Below are positions 1 through 12,849 of a stretch of 64,000 nt of DNA, piece by piece. The position numbers were made by a program, and so were the translations under genes. Origin of the DNA: Warburgia ugandensis (Eukaryota; Streptophyta; Magnoliopsida; Canellales; Canellaceae); assembly GCA_035236585.1 (NCBI GenBank), contig CP141135.1, positions 2,204,001-2,268,000 on the forward strand. The letters are read 5' to 3'. The notes beneath the pieces are model-generated. The model saw only the letters and a program-made list of their open reading frames with translations, was not told where the DNA came from and did no database searches. Numbering within the stretch: position 1 is the stretch's first letter; each line of letters begins with the position of its first letter.

Positions 1-254
1 TCTAGTCATTCTCCTGAGACAAATTGGGATTACGGGGGCAGAACCATTTAACTATTTTGCTAATCTGAATGATGTATTTAACATTAGTACTTACGTTTTC
101 CTATACCTTTTGATCCTTTCTGCGCTGGTTACTTGATTTTTCTGTGGGTTATTGTTATATTGGCATTACAAATTAGTGTATTTGATAGCTATTTTATGTC
201 AAGGAATATATTTTAATCTCTTCAATTTTCTTTGCTGCTGCTCGTGGAATCCAG
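1..254 (+). other. Intron of the 5-phosphatase gene
   Basis: AT-rich sequence ending in a pyrimidine tract and the acceptor AG at 253-254. The next exon starts inside a glycine codon, so an upstream exon ending in G must lie outside the window. No exon is visible here. Confidence 0.7.
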
Positions 255-3200
255 GTGACATGTGGTCAGGTTCTGAAGGTGGTGTTATTAAGATATGGCC
301 TTGGGAATCACTGGAGAAATCTCTCTCCCTAACTACAGAAGAAAGACACATGGCTGCATTATTGGTAGAGAGGTCATATATTGACCTTAGGGCCCAGGTC
401 ACAGTAAATGGTGTCTGTTCGTTTCCTCCTGTAGATATAAGATTCTTGCTATCTGATAACTGCAGAGCGAAGATGTGGAGTGGAGGGTATCAGACCTTTG
501 TACTATGGTATGTTTTCAGTTTATGAATTTTTCTCTCTAAGATTGATTCATTTTAATTTTCTGGGAATAATGTCAAGTATAATATCCAGGTTCCTTTTCA
601 AGTAATTACTACATTTGGTTTCTTTTTTTTTCCCCTTATAAAGCTCATCTATGTCATCCTAAGAGAAACTACAACTTGATGATGTTTGACAGGGACGCTC
701 GTAGTAAGGAACTTTTGAAAGTATTTGGGATAGATGGTCAGGTTGAGACCCGTGTTGACTTGTCATCAGTGCAGGATGCTTCCCCAGAGGATGAGATGAA
801 GGTCAAGTTTGTTTCCACATCAAAGAAGGAGAAATCTCAAGGTTCAATGAGTTTCTTCCAACGGTCACGAAATGCTCTGATGGGAGCAGCTGATGCTGTT
901 CGTCGAGTTGCCACTAAGTCGGCTTTTGGTGAAGATAATCGCAGAACAGAAGCAGTCACCATAACCAAAGATGGGACAATTTGGTTTGGATGTGCTAATG
1001 GCTCACTGGTACAATGGGATGGCAATGCCAATCGGCTACAGGAGTTCCATCATCATTCTTTTTCGGTTCTATGTTTTTGTACATTTGGTACACGATTATG
1101 GGTAGGCTATGCAAGCGGCACCATCCAGGTATTGGACCTTGAGGGCAAGCTGCTTGGAGGATGGGTTGCTCACAGTTGTCCAGTCGTAAAGATGGCTGTC
1201 GGGGGTGGATATATTTTTTCATTGGCTAATCATGGGGGCATTCGTGGATGGAATGTCACATCTCCAGGGCCTCTTGACAACATGTTGCGGTCAGAGTTGA
1301 CCAACAAACAACTTCTATATACGAAAATGGAAAACATGAAAATATTGGTAGGCACTTGGAATGTTGGGCAAGAAAGAGCTTCTTCTGACTCGCTTATGTC
1401 ATGGCTGGGTTTTGCGGCATCAGAGGTTGGCATAGTTGTTACAGGATTGCAAGAAGTGGAAATGGGTGCAGGATTTCTAGCAATGGCCGCAGCAAAAGAA
1501 ACTGTAAGAAATTCTTGTGATAAAAGTATCATAACATCTTTAAAAAATCTTTTAGCCAAAGAACTTTTGGTATGAACACTTGCTGATCTTTTACAAAGCG
1601 AAGCCATACCCTAACAGTTTTGTAAAATCTTGTTTGCACAGCATATTTCATGTGTTAGCAGCATGGTTAGGCTGGTGTTAGTTCCGTATCTGCATCTGCT
1701 TCACTTACCAGTGAATATTTCAGAAACATCAAATTTGTTGCAAAGCATATGTTGATTTCCATGCTTCCTTTATTTGCTTGATGTAAAGTGCTTCTAACTC
1801 TTTGACATTTGCATTTATTGGCTGTTGTACTGATTGTAGGTAGGACTTGAGGGGAGTGCTAATGGCCAGTGGTGGTTGGATGCAATAGGAAGGACCTTAG
1901 ATGAAGGAACAACCTTTGAACGTGTGGGATCTAGACAGTTGGCGGGTTTGCTTATATCTGTATGGTGAGCATTCTTCACAGAACGAGAGCATCAGAAAGA
2001 TTCGATTTCCTTTCTATTTGCAGCAAAACAACAAAACCATTTTAACGACTGTACAATGAGACTTCTCACCAAAAAAGAAGAAGAGAGAACTGCATCTTGA
2101 TTATCATGAGATAGTAACTGTCATTAGACAAGCAAAAGGCAGGCCTCTGTACAACGTGACACCTGAGGTGCCCTTTTGGTGGTTTATGTGTGGCAGGGGT
2201 TTGGAAATGGACCAGTACGACCGTTATACTTGTCCATTTATAAGATGATTGTCTTCTTCTTGTTTTTCCGAATTACCTGAATTATTGTGTGTTAAGTATG
2301 ATTCTTTTCCAGGGCTAGAAAAAGTCTTAGACCAAATATTGGCGATGTTGATGCTGCGGCTGTACCATGTGGCTTTGGACGTGCAATTGGCAACAAGGTA
2401 TTTCTGCATGTTCATAGTCCTCATTTTCCTGTATGTGAGGATTTCACAGTTTTATAGGCATGCAGATTATCACAATAATCAACTTTGTATTCTCCAACCT
2501 TTTCTTTTGTTCCCTCCACTTGTTTGCTATCATGATTTTTACAATGATTTAGACTTCTCCTCATATTTGTCATTTGACTCAAGAGAATTTAGTATCGTGT
2601 CGCGTCTACTTTTTTCCATCCATTTTTACATGATGTGTCTTTTCCCTTTTTACCTCTTCCCTCTTCAATAAAGTATTTAGTTCCTCTTCACTATCAATTC
2701 ATGCTTCCTTAACACAGTTTTGGTCCCCTCCGTGTGTTGACCATTTGAAAACAATGTTTCTGCCCCTTTCTCCACTCTCATGTTTTAGTTCCAAACATGG
2801 GTGCTTCCGATCACCTTGTTTCCTGTAGAAAACTTGTAATATGAGCTGACCTTTCTGCTCCCTAGAAATCGAGTAGGACCTACTCATTTATTTGCTAGGT
2901 TGTTTGACAGATTGAAGAAATGCAATGTCAATTGGAAAAGATATATACAGTCTAACAATGTGAATAGAGATACAAAGATTACAAAGAGGGAAGGAGGAAT
3001 CCATGTACAAGCTCTCATTCCTCACCAGTCTCTTGGCAAGGGAATCCACCACCTCATTCACACATTTAGAACACGGTGTCAAGAATCTCATCAATAATCA
3101 ATTCAAACCTCCATCAACCACTGAAGCACAAATAACATTAGAGTCTTATATTTGATGACAAGTCTCATCCCCCAGCATAATTGCGTATTACCCACAAGGA

Positions 3201-6200
3201 GGGATGGCACATCTGCATCATTAGAATCATCGCTACCACTAGGAATAGGAGGAAGCAGAAACAGTCTCATCATCATGTTTGCAAGTAACCCTGCCAATGA
3301 TGGTTGACCGCGACTTCTTAGCGATAGTCTGTAACAACTTCAGAGCGTTTTCTCAAGACTTGGATCTTTTGCCCAAAAATAATTTCCACCATAAACACTA
3401 ATATTTTGACTGTATCTGTACCAAGAAAGAGACATGTTCTTGTTTCTGGAATTTCCTTTGCAGATTACCTAACAATTTCTGGACCTTGGCAAGTTTCCTT
3501 CTATTAGTATCTGATATTGAACATGATTTTTGGAAGAACAAAATGAGATGCTGGTTTCATGTTATTTCTCTAGCTTGATGTTAGATTTGTTAGTCCAGAA
3601 ACAATGTTATATAATGCATGTCTTACTGTAGAGCTCTTTCTTTTGGCTTTTTAATCTATTGTCTTTTCTTAAGTACAAGTTTACCCCTTCCTTTATGTAC
3701 TTGTAATGAACCCTCCCTAGGCCTCAGTGTATGTTTTCTTAGATGTTATGCTTTAGTGATTGATGTGATTGTATGCATAAGTCTTACTATATCTGATATT
3801 GGATATGATTTTTGGAAGAGGTCAAAATGAAATACTGATCTCATGTTGTTTCCTGAGCTTGATTTAAGTTTAGAAACAACGTTCTATCATGCTCAAATTT
3901 TACAGTGGGTCTCTTTCTTTTTGTTTAGTATCTGATGTCTTTCCTTTAATATTGTTTCAGCCCATTTTTACCTACTCATTACAGAACCCTCCCTAGACCT
4001 CAGAGTATGTTTTCTTTCAATATTATGATGTATTGACTCATGTGATTGACGGCTAACATTGTCAACCAGGGAGCTGTAGGTGTGAGGATAAGAGTATATG
4101 ATCGGCTTATCTGCTTCGTGAATTGTCATCTTGCTGCACATTTGGAAGCAGTCAATCGACGTAATGCTGACTTTGATCATATTTATAAAACAATGGTTTT
4201 TAGCCGGCCATCTATTGGGGTACATGCTGCTGCTGGTACATTGCTTTAACTTTTTTCTTTTCATTTTTTTGCCCCCTCTTCTCATACTTCTTTGGGGTTT
4301 TTGTTCTTATATCATTTCCTTGAATCTCTGTCACAGCCGGCGTTTCATCTGCTGTTCAAATGCTTCGTGGAGCCAATGTATGTTGTTGGTATTAGAGATC
4401 TAACCTTCAAGTAACTCTGCATTTTATAAACAAAACGATATGCTCTTGCTTTCCTGACAGGTCCAATCTGATGATGGAAAACCTGAATTAGCTGAAGCAG
4501 ACATGGTTGTATTTCTGGGTGATTTCAATTATCGGCTTTTTGGCATTTCTTATGATGAAGCAAGAGACTTTGTTTCTCAAAGATGCTTTGACTGGCTTCG
4601 AGAAAGAGATCAGCTCAGAGCAGAAATGAAAGCTGGTAAAGTCTTTCAAGGGATGCGGGAAGCGGTCATAAGGTTCCCCCCAACATACAAGTTTGAAAGG
4701 CATCAAGCAGGTTTGGGAGGTATGCTGGAAAATAACTTATTCTTTCTTTCTTCGTTAACTGTATTAGGAGGTTTTAAAACTAATAGATCTGCAGGGTTCT
4801 CTCATGATGATGTGGTAAACAATGCGTGAGTCAGATGATCATCTAGAACCTCTAAAAAGATACATATAGTGCTAAGATTTTTTTTGTTGGATTTCGAGGA
4901 CTCTGAGAAGGCAGTGATGGCTAACACAGTTTACCATTTTCTAGGATATGATTCGAGTGAGAAGAAGCGCATTCCTGCCTGGTGTGACAGAATACTATTT
5001 CGTGATAGCCATAAATCTTCAGAGACCGAATGTACATTAGATTGTCCTGCGATTTCATCAGTTTGTCAGTAAGTTGCTAGTGTAGGAGATTTTCTGGTTG
5101 CTTATTGGAGTTTTTTCATTGTTATGAGACTTGTATCTCTCTGTAATCAGGTATGAAGCTGTCATGGAGGTGACAGATAGTGATCACAAGCCTGTCGGGT
5201 GCATGTTCAATGTTGATATTGCACGTGTAGATGAATCAATCAGGAGACAAGAGTTTGGAGGAATAATATCAAATGAGACATTCAAGAGAGTGCTCCAAGA
5301 ATTATGCAGTGTTCCAGAAACTATTGTGAGCACAAACAACATAATCCTTCAAAACCAAGACAAGTCCATTCTTCGTATCACAAACAAATGTGGGAAGGAC
5401 AAAGCTACATTTGAACTTGTATGTGAAGGTCAATCAACCATCAAAGATGATGGGTTTTCCTGTGAGCAACATCCTCGAGGTTCCTTTGGCTTGCCCCGGT
5501 GGCTTGAGGTAACATTTCCTGCTGGCCATCTTTTAATACAAATGTAATGCTTCTTCCTTTGGAATTTGAATTCCTTGACAATAATTACTGCCCATCTTTT
5601 TCATATCATTATGTAAATATATTTGCCAGAACTTTGTTATTTTCAGGATTGTTGTCAATGTAGAATGAGTCTAAATATCAATTCCAGATTGGCCTTAGGC
5701 TTTTTACATGTATAAGTTTAACATTCTCAAGAGTGCATAGATAGATTTAGGCATCACATGATGTACTATCTCTGACCTATAACAAGAGCCATGAATTTGA
5801 AATAGGTATAAGCCATCTAATCAATTTTAATCATCAATTTCCTCCTGAGACCATAAAAAGAAGCTAATAAGGTATTGAAATGTCATTTTATCCACTATCT
5901 GGTGCCTGTTTTACCTTCTTGTTTCACACCTCTGGAATTGAAGTCTTGCAACATACAGAACACCAGTCACTACTACTTAATTTAACCACCTAGGATTTTA
6001 TCAGAAATATTGATGTACATTGTGAGCCTAATCCATATTCTCATAGGCAAAGTTCTATGATGGCACTCAAACAATCTGAAGGTTATGTGGACTCTAGAGA
6101 ACTATGTTATTTAACTACTAGACTTCTGCTTTCAGTTTTTTCAAGATCTTGATTTTCTGATTCCTTCTACCCTTCTTTGGTTCTTTTAGATACATGCTTC

Positions 6201-6603
6201 TGATTATGGCTCTCTTGACATGTCTTACAAGATACTATCTTATCTTCATCAGGTCACTCCAGCAACTGGTGTAATCAGACCTGGCCAAATTGCTGAAGTC
6301 ACAGTGTGCCATGAGGAGTTCCATACTTTAGAAGACTTCATAGATGGAATTCCACAAAATTGGTGGTCTGAAGATACTAGGGACAAGGAAGTGATGTTGA
6401 TGGTAAAAGTTATGGGCTCCTTCTCGAGTGAGGTTAAGCATCATCGAATTAGTGTGCGTCATTGTCTCTCATCGAAGACCACACGCACTGAGTCAAAGTC
6501 TGCAAAAAAGGTCCCTTCAAACCATCTATTCCGGTCTGATTTTCAACAACTTGGTAGTGCTTCAAATGTGGTCGAAGACTTGCATAAATTGAATATTTCA
6601 TGA
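255..6603 (+). CDS. FRA3-like: WD40 / type II inositol polyphosphate 5-phosphatase (FRA3-like), 3' ten exons; 5' end outside window
   Basis: Removes the 5-phosphate from inositol phosphates and phosphoinositides; the Arabidopsis relative FRA3 affects actin organisation and secondary walls. Exons by GT/AG sites and frame: 255-507, 693-1503, 1840-1964, 2313-2397, 4070-4235, 4337-4377, 4461-4719, 4945-5068, 5151-5508, 6253-6603 (TGA). All junctions keep frame, giving about 856 residues; the family is near 1,100, so roughly 245 N-terminal WD40 residues lie left of the window. Exons 1-2 carry the rest of the propeller ([23 protein letters not shown]). The catalytic domain follows: [43 protein letters not shown] and SDHKPV are all present, so the enzyme should be active. 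The last two exons encode the C-terminal domain usual for this subfamily. The 2398-4069 intron is the longest and holds a duplicated segment. Not a pseudogene: no stops or frameshifts. Confidence 0.93.
2890..3095 (-). mobile_element. Possible LINE RNase H-tail relic inside the 5-phosphatase intron
   Basis: The minus strand reads a short peptide with [14 protein letters not shown], which resembles the N-x-x-AD-x-LAK segment at the end of plant LINE RNase H domains. It is only about 60 codons, with no neighbouring reverse transcriptase. It may be a decayed insertion or a chance match. Confidence 0.25.
3502..4050. repeat. Imperfect tandem duplication within the 5-phosphatase intron
   Basis: Two units of about 265-270 bp, near 3502-3772 and 3786-4050, share blocks in the same order: TCTGATATTGRAYATGATTT, a TTTCATGTTRTTTC block, GAAACAAYGTT, and a GAACCCTCCCTAGRCCTCAG block followed by GTATGTTTTCTT. 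The second unit ends just before the acceptor of the exon at 4070, so the duplication runs up to a splice site. Confidence 0.75.
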
Positions 6604-8685
6604 AGAATCTCTGGTAAAGTCTGCACTCCATGTTTAATTTTGTAAAAAGGTGGACCTTATATTCCACGCCGGAGCATCCGTTCTTCAGATCAGATCAAGT
6701 ATGCATCTCCCTGTAAATAGCCCAAGTCTTGAAGCCGCATTGCCGTTTAGGCTTCTTGGAGCAGATTCAATTTGTTTGATGATTTTGTCTAGTATGCGAA
6801 TTCTTTATACAGTCAATTCTTTAAAACCAAGTTTTGAGTCAATACCTTGTAATATTTCTCAGACGGGTCACTATTCAGATGTATAACAAATACAGTAGCA
6901 GGAGGGAGAGTTTCCAGATGCTAGGTTGTTTTAAATGCAAAGAATCAGGTGATGGATGTAGTCACCCAAACTATTTATCAGAATTTTCCTGTCTGCAAGT
7001 AGGCTGGAGGAGCTGAAAGAGGTGTTCTTTTGTAATAGTTATGGCTTTCAAATGTATTAAATTTGAGGAAACAGAATTCTCACAACCGAAGTGACTGTCT
7101 CTTGGATATAATCATGGTAGCATTTCTGTGTATTTTCTACAACTTTCTGCGTGAAGTCTTGCATGTCATATATACAGAGATTAAAGTGATGATAGTGTCC
7201 TATATCTCTGGGTACCAGCTCTTCTTTTTCAGGAAAATTGAAGAAAATCCATGTCCACAACCAGAGGTACCGCTAAAGCTTTCGAGCATTAAGGTTTTGG
7301 TTTGGCCTCAATGGAACAACGCATCTGCACAGACCAAGAACTAAAAGATGACTGCTTTCATTCTGGGGTGTTGCAGGGGGATCTTACCATTTTTCTTTTT
7401 CAATGTTTTTCCCAGAGGTCAAGGAGAAAGCTGTAATCAACAGGATTTCCAATTCCTTTTTGCATTTTGGGCACACAAAGAACACTGTTTGGGAGTAAAT
7501 GGTGATTATAAATGGATCTTTTACAAACCAAGAACAGAGATATTAGTCTGGAGTCTGCACATCACATGAGCAGAGTCAAGCCTGTTCTCATTCTTGGCTA
7601 CAATTGATCCAAACTGTCAGCTCTAGATGGTGATTCTTTTCTTGGGGGAATGCTATATTAAGGTGCCACCTAAAGCAGGTAGTTATAAAGGCGCACTTCC
7701 GAATGATCTGACTCGTTCATCTGATTGCTCCGTGGCAAAAAATTATGACGATTGGATGATTCTAGCATCTAAAAACCTTGCTTTTGGAAAGTGAATTAAG
7801 GTTGTTGTTTATACAAAGTTTTTGAACCATCTGTCTTCTTTGATTGAAAACACAAATTCTTAGAGGATAGAAATATGTAAACCACAGGCTCTTTGAACTA
7901 TTCGACATTCAAAACCAAATCAATAGATGAATGGGTTAGATCATTCAAAGACGAAGACTCTTCATGCAAAAGTGGGGCGCACATAAGGACACCCCATCCC
8001 TTATAAGGTGTCTTCATTTAGCATTGCCCTAACTCATGAGCATCTCACAGAGTAGATGCTGCCTCTATTGATGATTTTTGGTAAGTAGCTCGTCATGTTT
8101 GTAGTCGCTTAGGTTTGCTGTATACCAAGTTTCATGTCCATTGGATGTTTTTAGCTTATGTTTTGTTGATTTGAAAATCACAATCATAGGGTTTTCAAAG
8201 ACCCATAATAAGTGTTAGGATCATCCAAATGCATTGATTTCTCTCATACTATCTAATTTCTATATGCCTAACATGATAAACGGCTTAGATCTATAAAAAA
8301 ACAAAACATCACTAGGGAGCAGCGTCTAATACATTAGACACTTAGCGTCTACTCCAATTTAAAAAGGAGGGAAATGTTATGAATGGATGAGATTCAACGT
8401 CTATGAGATAGATGGCTTAGATCATTCAAAGAGTGAGTTTTCAAAATATATACCCATCACCCACAAGAGAAGAAGGGTTGTCGTACCTAGATGAGCCATG
8501 CTCTAAAATTCTTGTGCATTCAATGATCCTAACAACTGCTGCTTCAGTTGCAAAATAAATGGCAAAACACTTTTAACTGTTCATTTTACAACTCCAAAAA
8601 ATAATGGATAGGATCATCTAATTAAGTAGAATTTTAAAGCATGCCCCATCTAGGCATTGCAACAATGGAACGTGCCCCAACATTT
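6604..8685. other. 3' UTR of the 5-phosphatase gene, then intergenic DNA
   Basis: The first few hundred bases after the stop at 6601-6603 are probably 3' UTR. I saw no single clear polyadenylation signal. The rest is AT-rich with no credible coding frame. A phrase around 8205-8310 (GATCATCCAAATGCATTGAT and following) recurs in diverged form at 20458-20570, marking a dispersed repeat. Confidence 0.5.
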
Positions 8686-8689
8686 TTAT

Positions 8690-8955
8690 ACCGATTCAAG
8701 CCGTTCATCTGACACACCTAACTTTGGATATCTCGTGACCCAAAAGTATTAAAAAATAAATTCATTAGCATCCAAGAATCAGCGCTTTCATCTTGTTAGA
8801 CAAGGACAGTCAGAAGCTCTTCAGAAGCAGAAGTCTGCATTCAACGAACTAAAACAACATTTTTTTGGATGCTAATGACTTTTTGTCATAATAAATTTTT
8901 ATGCCAGGAGACATCCAAAGTTAGGCGTGTCAGATGAACAGCTGAGATCAATGGT
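8690..8955. mobile_element. MITE-like element with about 90-bp terminal inverted repeats
   Basis: The left arm near 8695-8785 (GTTCATCTGACACACCTAAC ... CATTAGCATCCAAG) is repeated in reverse complement in the right arm near 8860-8945 (reading GTTCATCTGACACGCCTAAC ... CATTAGCATCCAA on the minus strand). The arms enclose about 75 bp and could form a long hairpin. No ORF; a non-autonomous DNA transposon is likely. The outer ends and target duplication are not resolved. Confidence 0.65.
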
Positions 8956-9023
8956 ACGTGAGGCCCCACCATAAAAAAGAGAAGGTGCCCAGCATTCCTC
9001 AATTATAAAAATTTGTCTCAGTT

Positions 9024-9200
9024 AAAGGGCAGCCCCAGTGCATGAAGCTCTCGCCTATGCGGGGTCCAGAGAAGAGACGGACCACAAGGGCCTAAAGTAC
9101 ACAGCCTTACCTTGCATTTTGCAAGAGGCTATTTCCACGCCTTGAACCCATGACCTTAAGATCATATGACAGCAACTTTTACCGTTGCGCCAAGGCTCAA
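9024..9200 (-). mobile_element. Au SINE copy
   Basis: Reads on the minus strand as the Au consensus pattern: GAGCCTTGGCGCAACGGTAA (pol III A box), GGTCATGGGTTCAAGGCGTG (B box), CCTCTTGCAAAATGCAAGGT, then a 3' part ending in AGCTTCATGCACTGGGGCTG. Nearly full length. Confidence 0.85.
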
Positions 9201-9327
9201 TTAGCGAGGGCTTATACATAGAAGAAGTCTCCATCGGAAGACCCCAAAGAAGTTCATGTGAAAGAGAAAACAAAAACTGCCGTATTTGTCACTGAATGAA
9301 CATTGAAAGAACATGGTGAAAGAATAT

Positions 9328-9402
9328 CTTCAGAAGAACAAAGACATCATCATCATCAAAACCTTATCCCAATTAAGGGTAGGCTTCAGAAGAACAAAGA
9401 CA
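9328..9402 (-). mobile_element. 37-bp RTE-type LINE 3' tail flanked by perfect 19-bp target-site duplications
   Basis: CTTCAGAAGAACAAAGACA occurs at 9328-9346 and again at 9384-9402 without mismatch. Between them (9347-9383), the minus strand reads AATTGGGATAAGGTTTTGAT followed by GATGATGA, the typical 3' end of plant RTE LINEs. This is an extremely 5'-truncated LINE insertion. The intact duplications suggest it is young. Confidence 0.75.
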
Positions 9403-9767
9403 ATGAACTTAGGATAGACACCCTCTAAGGAAGGGAAATCCTAGCAATCATCCAAAGCCTCCCTTATCAATCCATGTCAATCTGTACGGCTCATTCGAGG
9501 TAGAAAACATCCTTGTTTCCATCAGGTAGGCCCCCATACACAGACAATTCCTTGATGGGACGATTGGATTTGGTCGGTGGATGTAACTAAATGGCCCCAC
9601 GGTGATTGACAGTCAGATTTAGCAGCAGGATGCTGGCACCAAACGGTATCTTTGCTCACTTTGAAGATGACTTCTTTAGTAGTGAGCTTGGAGATGGGTT
9701 CCACCTAACAGCCGACCATGCAAAAATGTGGGCCTCCTTAATGATCATATGTTTGGGATCACCTAAT

Positions 9768-9880
9768 TGGGCTGTTGCCAAAAGCCACAGTTGGTAGCCT
9801 CTGGTTGTAGGTTCGAGGTGGCACTTTTCGTTTGTATGGGAGACCTCAAGTAGCTGTCGGAATCAGGATAGTACGTTACT
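9768..9880 (+). mobile_element. tRNA-derived SINE-like segment, family C
   Basis: Contains TGGTTGTAGGTTCGAGGTGG, a B-box-like core followed by GGCACTTTTC. The same core with similar context appears at 12850-12962 (minus), 18358-18490 (plus) and 37753-37930 (minus). Diverged; family name unknown. Confidence 0.45.
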
Positions 9881-10064
9881 AGGTAATTTGCTTCATAATT
9901 CTTCATTGTACACAAAGGAAAGGAAAAAGAAGACCTAATGAGGCTACTTGATGATCAATTATCCATGTTGTATGGCACATACTTTACCTAAAATGAGGGA
10001 AACTTACAAGAACTCATGGGATGTGTTGAAGATAAATGGGTACTAAGAGGTCCGATAATAAAGT

Positions 10065-10200
10065 ACGTAAGCTAATATAGTCTAGTAGTAGATTGAGGAA
10101 CCTCTCTCATAAGTAGGTCAAAGGTTTGAGATAGTACATGAGCTTAGGATGAGATGGGGGTGGAGCGGAGATGGATTTGGCAAGAGTATCCGTTGAGGCG
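10065..10200 (+). mobile_element. tRNA-derived SINE-like segment, family B
   Basis: AAGCTAATATAGTCTAGTAG followed by AGATTGAGGAACCTCTCTC and AGGTTTGAGATAGTAC looks like a decayed tRNA head with A and B boxes. Similar segments lie at 21008-21145 (plus) and 33430-33612 (minus). Confidence 0.45.
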
Positions 10201-11366
10201 AGGTATGTCTCAAGGATACATATAAAAAGGGTATAAATATTAATAAATAAATAAAAATTAGTGGGGGCATATTAGATTAATTTGTTTGCCAGTTTTAATC
10301 GGACAATACCTCTCTTAATTAATAAAAAAAATTTCCTTTTCAACACTATTAATTTATCGAATTTTAACCTAGCATTTCTTTGCAATTACTAAAAAAAGAA
10401 CCCATCTCTTATCATCAATTCTCAATGAAAACTAAAGAAATTAATGCAGTAAAGAGTGTACTTGGAGCCCAAATTATTGTTCATCCAGACCATTCATCTT
10501 GGATACCACATTCTTTGATAGGCAACATCCCAGAATCTTCTTCATCCAATGGTTGTAACCCCTTAAGATTGGCTAGCCCATAATTCGAAAATTTTCTAAG
10601 CCATCCTTTTCAGTACAGAATAGTAATGGCCAGCTAGGATTATCTACTACAGAAGATATGGTGACCAAGACACTATACAAGATTTGGCCTAGAAGATAAA
10701 CGGCTAAGATCACTGACCATATGGGTCCCACATGTAATTAATTTTTTGCAGACGAGAAATATTCATCACTTGTAAACCGATTAATCATTTATCTATATAA
10801 AATTTCCAACACGTAATTTAATCATAATAAAAATCGCGATTAACCGTGTGCTATGGGTCCACCATTAGTCAATTTAGTGGTTCCTTCTTTGTCCTTAATT
10901 TAATGAGCCAAGTTGCAATATTATAGGATCCAAATTGTTCAAAACAAGAGTCTTCAGTCATCATGAAATACGAGAAAAAAAGAAAGAAAAAAAGAAGGAA
11001 AATCGTACAATAAATGATCAAAACTGTGGATCTGCAGACCTACATATTTAAGGAAAGATCTAAGGAGTGAATCTATTAGTTGAATGGCTTAGATCAATGG
11101 AAGATTAATCAGATAAAATTATAGTAGCCCCATTAATGTGTTCCTTCATTTATATTGTCTGAAATACTTAATAGAAGGAAGAACCCCACTGTGAAGCAAA
11201 AGTTTTCAGATTCTTTGTGGAAGTCTCAGTGCCACCAAAATTGGATTTTACTTGTAAATCAAGGTATTTTGGATTAATCATAACAATAATAATAATCTTA
11301 ATTGGAAACCGTATAATTCAACATAAGCCTATAAATCAGATTATGTAACCACAGTTAAACAATTTA

Positions 11367-11564
11367 ATATATATATATATATATATATAAGTGCGTGTTT
11401 GAGAAACTTGCTTTATTTGTTTTTATTAAATTTTTCTGTATTTCATGGCAATTTGAGCTCTTTCTAGTAATCATCATTACTATTATTATTATTATTATTA
11501 TTATTATGTACTTCTGCAATTTAATCTCTCTCTTACTTATTTTTATTTTATTTTATTTTATTTT
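11367..11564. repeat. Microsatellite cluster (AT)n, (ATT)n, (TTTTA)n
   Basis: Three simple repeats within 200 bp: (AT)n 11367-11389, (ATT)n 11480-11507, (TTTTA)n 11537-11564. Confidence 0.9.
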
Positions 11565-12298
11565 GTGACCCTAGTTGTACCACTCTGGCACTGTACTTAG
11601 ATGCCTGGTTTTTTGTGTGCATTGCTTCCTGGATTTAGACAAAAGATGGAAAATAGAAGAAGATTTCTAATTTGATCAACACTAAAATATCATTATCCTC
11701 TATCTATAATATAGAGAAAGTGGCGAAGATCAATAAAGGGGGGCTAGTTTTATGTGGCGGCATATTTGTAAGAAGAGCTCGACCTTTGGTTAATCCAATC
11801 CATTCATCTGATTTTTCTGGCTTTGGATGTTTTGTAGAACAAAAAATTACACTGGTTGAATGATTATAAATCTAAACTGTGTTTTGGGTAGTTAAATGTC
11901 GATACAAAACTTCCAACAAACTGATCGGCACCGCTTTTTGACTACTAGACATCCAAAGTCAGAGATCAGATCGACGAGTCAGATCAACCAAAGGTGGATC
12001 CCATCATGTAAAAGCAAATTTTATCATCACCTTAATCACCGACTTGATAAGTCTCGTGACTTGTCGTTGATGGCACGTTATGTATGGAAAACCATTTTTT
12101 GTGTTCACATGCACGTCGAAATTGATCAATTTTTTGTCCATTTTTCCTCTTGATGCCCGTGATACAGCAGTAAAATACCAATATGCGGATAACTTATTCC
12201 GGAAATCGTATGGCTGATCGAGACACTTTTCATGCGATGGACCCACCAAAAGATGCCCAAGATCTTCCATTTAGCTTCAATAATTCTTGCTTAAGTTT

Positions 12299-12387
12299 GA
12301 AGGGAAGTTTTGGCGCAACGGTAAAAGTTCTTGTCATGTGATCTTGATGCCACTAGTTCAAAGCGTGCACTGGGACTGCCTTTTTTA
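12299..12387 (+). mobile_element. Au SINE with large internal deletion
   Basis: The head GTTTTGGCGCAACGGTAAAA and the following GTCATGTGATCTTGA and TAGTTCAAAG (B-box region) match Au. The sequence then jumps to the 3' end GTGCACTGGGACTGCC, so the middle of the element is missing. Confidence 0.75.
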
Positions 12388-12849
12388 ATTCTCACTTAAG
12401 CTTATGCATAGATCCTAATTTGGATTGCCATTGAAATTTTATGAAAGCTACAAATTGAGTGGTCTAAATCATGCTACATTTGGTGGGTCCACCAGTACAC
12501 AGTGCATCTACGGTGAAGATATGAACAAATACGGATAAGTATGTCCGGATAAAATATATGTAATTGTTTCTATTCTTCAGAAAGAATGAAGGAATTATCT
12601 TAAACTGTGACTCTCGGTACGGACTAGGTTTTGTTCTTCTGCGGGGTGTTTCCATTAGGCAATTATGCAGGAAAAGAAAATGCAGGTGTTCCACTAAGCC
12701 ACCCTAAACTGTGTCCATCCCTCCAGCATCGTACAATTTATGATAGGTTGCTTTAATCGGAACCGTCCTTCCGGGTCACTCGATGAATTAGATGGATCGT
12801 GGCACAAGAGTAACATTGACTAAATCTTTGGGTTCAGCATAGAAGCTAT

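Larger units (their letters stand above)
9403..12298. other. Intergenic, repeat-rich, no gene seen
   Basis: AT-rich with no supported ORF. It contains two tRNA-like SINE-type segments (listed separately) and microsatellites: (AT)n at 11367-11389, (ATT)n at 11480-11507 and (TTTTA)n at 11537-11564. Short frames near 11672-12153 have no recognisable protein features. Confidence 0.5.

Noticed and set aside
2249-2671. 140-codon plus-strand frame across exon 4 of the 5-phosphatase gene
   Set aside because: It runs through the splice sites in the wrong frame; the conserved [15 protein letters not shown] frame is the real one.
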